Source: Collinsella sp. An307
Lineage (GTDB): Bacteria; Actinomycetota; Coriobacteriia; Coriobacteriales; Coriobacteriaceae
Assembly (NCBI RefSeq): GCF_002161805.1
Contig: NZ_NFIP01000006.1
Location: 1 to 64,000, forward strand
Reading direction: 5' to 3'
Length of the DNA stretch: 64,000 bases
A program made the translations under genes and the position numbers. The notes beneath the pieces are model-generated. The model saw nothing but the letters and a program-made list of their open reading frames with translations. It did not search any database and was not told the DNA's origin. Shown one piece after another: positions 60,864 through 64,000 of this stretch (its first letter is position 1; every line of letters begins with the position of its first letter).

Positions 60864-60884
60864 CGGTATCTCCTCTCAGGCAGC

Positions 60885-63140
60885 TTAGGCCAGCGCCGGG
60901 TTGTCGCCGCAGTAATCGGCGAGCACGCCGGCGTACTTGCGGGTGCGCTCGTCATAGGACTTGCCGCCCTCGGTAAGGAGACCAAGCTCCTCGAGGTCGG
61001 AGGCAACGTCGTCGAGGCCGAGGTCCGTGAGGCACTCCTTGGTCGGGCAGCCGAGCTCGGCGTCCCAGCCAAAGCGCTCGTACATCATGGTGAGGGCCGT
61101 CTTCCAGTCCTCGCGCTCCATCTTGTTGGTGCCCTTGGTGAACGGCTCGATGTCCGGATCCTTGGTGAAGACCCACTCGGTGATGACGTCGTGGACGTTG
61201 CGGAAGTCATTGCAGCCCAGGTTGCCGTCGGCGTCTTTCATGCCGCGGGCGGTGTTGGCGCGCTGGAGGGTCATAACGCGCTCGGCGGCCTTGTAGAGGT
61301 CGTCGATCGTGATCTCCTGGCCGGTGACCGCGGTGTAGAACTGAGCCTCAAGGTCGAGGTCGCCGCGGTAGCTGCGCTCCTTGGCAGGGGCCATGGCCAT
61401 CGGCCACACCCAGTTGCAGAGCGTCAGGCAGTCATGCAGCACGTCGGTGACGATGCTCCACCAAGCGAACTCGGCCTTGTACTCGTTCATGGGCGTGTAG
61501 TCGTTGTTGGGGTCGATAGCATCCTCGGAGCCCCACATCTCGGCCGCCATCTCCTTCTTGAGGTCGATGGGAAGACCGCAGCCCTGGAAGTTCACCGCAG
61601 AGTGAATCATGTCGTCGCGGTTGAAGACCATGTTGTAGAGGCCGCCGGTCTGGCCGAAGCACTCGATGGCGTGGTGGACGGGCCAACCACGATAGTTGAT
61701 GAGGCAGGAGGTCGCGTTGTCGAACCACTCCATGTGGTCCCACTCCTTGCACCACACGATCGGGCCGTGGCCAAGAAGCGCGATGGGCTTCTTCTCGACG
61801 TCGTTCTCGGCGATGTCGCAGAGGATCTTGATGAACGAGGTCGGGTCGCCGTTGTTCACGATGGCGTCGAAGTTGTACTCGGCCATCTGCTCGGGCGTGC
61901 AGTGCTCGGCGAGGATGCCCTTGGTGTAGGTCCAGGCGATGTCGCGGTAGAGCTGCGCGTAGTTGCACCACAGGCCGAGGTCGTCGACCGTGTTGGAGAT
62001 GAGCTGATCGTAGAAGACGGAGGTGTCGGTGTTGGTGCCCTCCTCGGTCTTAAGACCGGTCGCCTTCATGATCGGCTGCATGTAGCTCGAGAACGGGAAG
62101 TTCGGCACGCAGGTGTTACCCGAGGACTGGTAGCCCGTGGCCTCGTAGACGCGCGGGTCCTGGATCTGCGAGTAGCAGCGCACGGGGCAGCCGTGGCAGC
62201 CGGCCATCTTGACGGTGTACTTCTCCGCCTCGGGGCCGAGGTCCTTGGTGGACTTCATGCAGCGGTAGCCCATGGTGTTGGGCTCGAAGGGCTTGGGCTC
62301 GCCGGTCTCGATGGGGCCGCCCTCGGCAGCTGCCCAGTAGAGGCCCTTGCGAGCGGTCCAACGCGAGCCGGAGTCGTAGTACTCGGCCCAGGACTGCTGG
62401 GTGCTCGGCACGACGTGGTTGTTGTTGGAGCCGAGGACCTGGGCGATCATGTAGTCGGAGAGGTCGGCGACCATCTGCGGGTCGGCAACGTTCACGGCCT
62501 TGGTGCCCTTGACGACAACGGCCTTGCACTTCTTGGAGCCAAGGACCGCGCCGAGGCCCGCGCCCGCGGAGTGGCTACGGGTGTTCATGACGCACGCGTA
62601 GGGGAGCAGGTTCTCACCGGCAGGGCCGATGGTGGCAACGCAAGCCTCGAGGCCGTGCTTCTTGCAGAGAGCCTCGGTGGTCTCGCGGGTGCCCTTGCCC
62701 CAAACGGCGGAGGCGTCCTCGATCGAGATCTTGTCGTCGTCGATCAGGATGTAGACGGGCTTGTCGGAAGCGCCCTCGATGATCAGGCCGTCATGGCCGG
62801 AGTACTTGAGGGTGGCACCGAGCTGGCCGCCGCAGTGAGCGTCGACAACGAGGTAGTCCGTGGTGAACGTGGAGAGCGTCGCCCACGTGGAGCGGCCGCC
62901 CAGAGGCACACCCGAACCGGTGAGAGGGCCGACGGCGAGGACAGCCTTGTTCTCGGGCGCGTCCCACGCGGTGCCGGCGGGCACCTCGTCATACATAATC
63001 TTGTTGGCGAAGCCCATGCCGCCGATGTAATCGGCCTGCATGGCCTCGTCGGACTCGACGGAGATGTCTCCCGTCGTGAGGTTGACGCGCGCGATCTGGC
63101 CCGCCCAACCGTAAGAACCATAGGTGGCAGTATCAGCCAT
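60885..63140 (-). CDS. tungsten-type aldehyde ferredoxin oxidoreductase-family protein
   Basis: A 751-residue protein of the AOR family: N-terminal AOR domain starting GWAGQIARVNLTTGDISVES, GGMGFANKIMYDEV and VGPLTGSGVPLGGRSTWATLST; the cluster motif AGCHGCPVRC with the fourth cysteine late in the protein (DCLTLCNW); and pterin-contact segments around NTRSHSAGAGLGAVLG. These enzymes use a W (or Mo) bis-pterin cofactor and one [4Fe-4S]. There is no signal peptide, but its partner ferredoxin has a Tat signal, so it may be exported as a complex. Substrate unknown; it is longer than archaeal AORs. Confidence 0.88.
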   Translation of the reverse strand: MADTATYGSYGWAGQIARVNLTTGDISVESDEAMQADYIGGMGFANKIMYDEVPAGTAWDAPENKAVLAVGPLTGSGVPLGGRSTWATLSTFTTDYLVVDAHCGGQLGATLKYSGHDGLIIEGASDKPVYILIDDDKISIEDASAVWGKGTRETTEALCKKHGLEACVATIGPAGENLLPYACVMNTRSHSAGAGLGAVLGSKKCKAVVVKGTKAVNVADPQMVADLSDYMIAQVLGSNNNHVVPSTQQSWAEYYDSGSRWTARKGLYWAAAEGGPIETGEPKPFEPNTMGYRCMKSTKDLGPEAEKYTVKMAGCHGCPVRCYSQIQDPRVYEATGYQSSGNTCVPNFPFSSYMQPIMKATGLKTEEGTNTDTSVFYDQLISNTVDDLGLWCNYAQLYRDIAWTYTKGILAEHCTPEQMAEYNFDAIVNNGDPTSFIKILCDIAENDVEKKPIALLGHGPIVWCKEWDHMEWFDNATSCLINYRGWPVHHAIECFGQTGGLYNMVFNRDDMIHSAVNFQGCGLPIDLKKEMAAEMWGSEDAIDPNNDYTPMNEYKAEFAWWSIVTDVLHDCLTLCNWVWPMAMAPAKERSYRGDLDLEAQFYTAVTGQEITIDDLYKAAERVMTLQRANTARGMKDADGNLGCNDFRNVHDVITEWVFTKDPDIEPFTKGTNKMEREDWKTALTMMYERFGWDAELGCPTKECLTDLGLDDVASDLEELGLLTEGGKSYDERTRKYAGVLADYCGDNPALA

Positions 63141-63156
63141 TGCGTATCTCCAATCT

Positions 63157-63879
63157 TTAAGCGACCTTGCCGCCGCCGACGAAGTCCTGCTGCTCGCCTA
63201 CGAGCGGGTACGGATTCTCCTGACGGGTCGGGCCAGACGAATGGCTGACATCCTCCCACTCGATGAGCTCGATGGCGCCGTTGGGGCACTGCGCTGCGCA
63301 GCGGCCGCAGGCGACGCACTTGCGGGACTTGCCGGTGACGGTGTTGATCACGGGCATGTCGTACGGGCAGGCGGTCACGCAAGCGCCGCAGCCCACGCAC
63401 TTGTCCTCGTCAACCACGCGAACGCCGTTGTCGTTGGTGGTGATGGCGCCGTGCGGGCAGGCGGTCTGGCAAAGGGCCGTCTTGCACATGTAGCACGCGC
63501 GGATGGTCCACTCCATGGAGTAGAAGATACCGTCGCCCGAGCCGAGCTCCTTGCCGTACTGGTAACCGTCGTGCACGTGAATACGCGCAGCGGCCGGCTG
63601 GCTCACGCCGTCGAGGGCGAGCGTGCAGGCCATCTCGCAGCGCTGGCATCCGGTGCAACGGGCACGGTTCACCTTGAGCACGTGGGACGGCGTGGCGTAG
63701 TAGTCCAGGTCGCCCATGGAGCTCGTCGGCGCGGCGGCCGCCTCCTCCGGGAGCAGGCCGAGCGCCACCATGCTCGCCACGAACGCACCCGAGACCTTCA
63801 CAAACCCGCGACGGGTGAAGAAGGATTCGAGGCGATCCGCGCCCGAGCCCACCAGCTCTGTGGTGGTGTTCTCTTTCAT
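63157..63879 (-). CDS. Tat-exported ferredoxin subunit with four [4Fe-4S] clusters
   Basis: A 240-residue polyferredoxin. The signal FFTRRGFVKVSGAFVASMVAL contains the twin-arginine motif and a cleavage region EAAAAP. Four cysteine groups follow: CTGCQRCEMAC, CYMCKTALCQTACP, CVGCGACVTACP and CVACGRCAAQCP, as in DmsB/HybA-type electron-transfer subunits. It is the first gene of the operon with the AOR-family enzyme (16-base gap), and GGGGAGGG lies just before its ATG. It would carry electrons from the enzyme to the multihaem cytochrome. Confidence 0.92.
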   Translation of the reverse strand: MKENTTTELVGSGADRLESFFTRRGFVKVSGAFVASMVALGLLPEEAAAAPTSSMGDLDYYATPSHVLKVNRARCTGCQRCEMACTLALDGVSQPAAARIHVHDGYQYGKELGSGDGIFYSMEWTIRACYMCKTALCQTACPHGAITTNDNGVRVVDEDKCVGCGACVTACPYDMPVINTVTGKSRKCVACGRCAAQCPNGAIELIEWEDVSHSSGPTRQENPYPLVGEQQDFVGGGKVA

Positions 63880-63899
63880 AGTTCCCTCCCCTACTGGTT

Positions 63900-63917
63900 A
63901 CGGCGGTTCCCCGCCGT
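63900..63917. promoter_or_regulatory. hairpin in the leader of the ferredoxin gene
   Basis: ACGGCGG and CCGCCGT pair with a four-base loop about 20 bases upstream of the ATG at 63879, close to the ribosome site. Confidence 0.45.
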
Positions 63918-63963
63918 GGTTCGATATGACGTGCGCACCTGGCGACGGTACGCATTTCGCCGC

Positions 63964-63992
63964 ATATCATTGTCACCTTTGTTTGTTCGCAA
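63964..63992 (-). promoter_or_regulatory. promoter of the oxidoreductase operon
   Basis: -35 TTGCGA (63987-63992), 17-base spacer, -10 TGATAT (63964-63969) on the minus strand, about 85 bases before the ATG. Confidence 0.5.
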
Positions 63993-64000
63993 GCCTCACC

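Noticed and set aside
60684-63248. 854-codon plus-strand frame over the aldehyde oxidoreductase gene
   Set aside because: Antisense shadow of a gene with full family motifs.

Overview
This is a high-GC chromosomal window with Shine-Dalgarno-led genes, tightly packed operons and many 1- to 11-base gene overlaps. Gene content points to an anaerobic actinobacterium of the class Coriobacteriia (Collinsella-like, by inference). The pointers are a DUF3793 protein next to a flavodoxin, a Tat-dependent ferredoxin with a tungsten-type aldehyde oxidoreductase and a NapC/NrfH-like cytochrome, a class B-type sortase, and the TSCPD-domain/Tat lipoprotein pair. No rRNA is present.

Region 1-10683 looks like the right-hand part of an integrative element. 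A minus-strand operon encodes ParA, ParB, a helix-turn-helix replication-initiator-like protein and a 19-residue cationic peptide (10356-7337). To its left lies a plus-strand defence cargo: a Shedu-type nuclease (1412-2734) and an AbiEi/AbiEii toxin-antitoxin pair followed by a KAP-type P-loop ATPase (2922-6753). The element stops at 10684, exactly at the 3' edge of the anticodon loop of a tRNA-Gly(CCC). Only the 5' half of that tRNA and its promoter survive on the right side (10684-10779), and the promoter points into the parA operon. The integrase and the other end are outside the window.

Region 10950-18090 is an iron/redox locus: DUF3793 protein, flavodoxin, ferrochelatase-family protein, a YbtPQ/IrtAB-like heterodimeric ABC transporter and a divergent AraC regulator. 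Region 18085-33730 holds an acetyltransferase, CysE, two tandem esterases, an EfrAB/LmrCD-type ABC exporter pair with a MarR repressor, a CapA-like protein, purine genes (purN, purM, purF, purE), a MoaE-like protein and a sortase. The SRP RNA lies at 33827-33950, followed by a RelB-like/PIN toxin-antitoxin pair.

Region 34960-50210 is mostly housekeeping: a TadA-glycerate kinase fusion, tRNA-Ser, ilvE, a membrane endonuclease/exonuclease/phosphatase protein, the tilS-hpt-ftsH cluster, a WalJ/YycJ-type metallohydrolase, Hsp20, a cysteine desulfurase and a phosphohexomutase. tRNA-Lys (50412-50484) is followed by a second copy of its 3' end at 50661 and then a low-GC islet with a DUF2599-like secreted protein and a thioredoxin-fold lipoprotein. 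Region 52826-59722 carries an M29 aminopeptidase, purC, a two-component system, a Tat lipoprotein and a TSCPD protein. The window ends with a ferredoxin - aldehyde oxidoreductase - multihaem cytochrome operon (63879-60183) that looks extracytoplasmic.

Several intergenic spaces hold undescribed repeats: 23-base tandem repeats (45818-45930), 22-base tandem repeats (25168-25247) and four MITE-like inverted-repeat units (7161-7251, 36982-37099, 40162-40328, 59906-60064).
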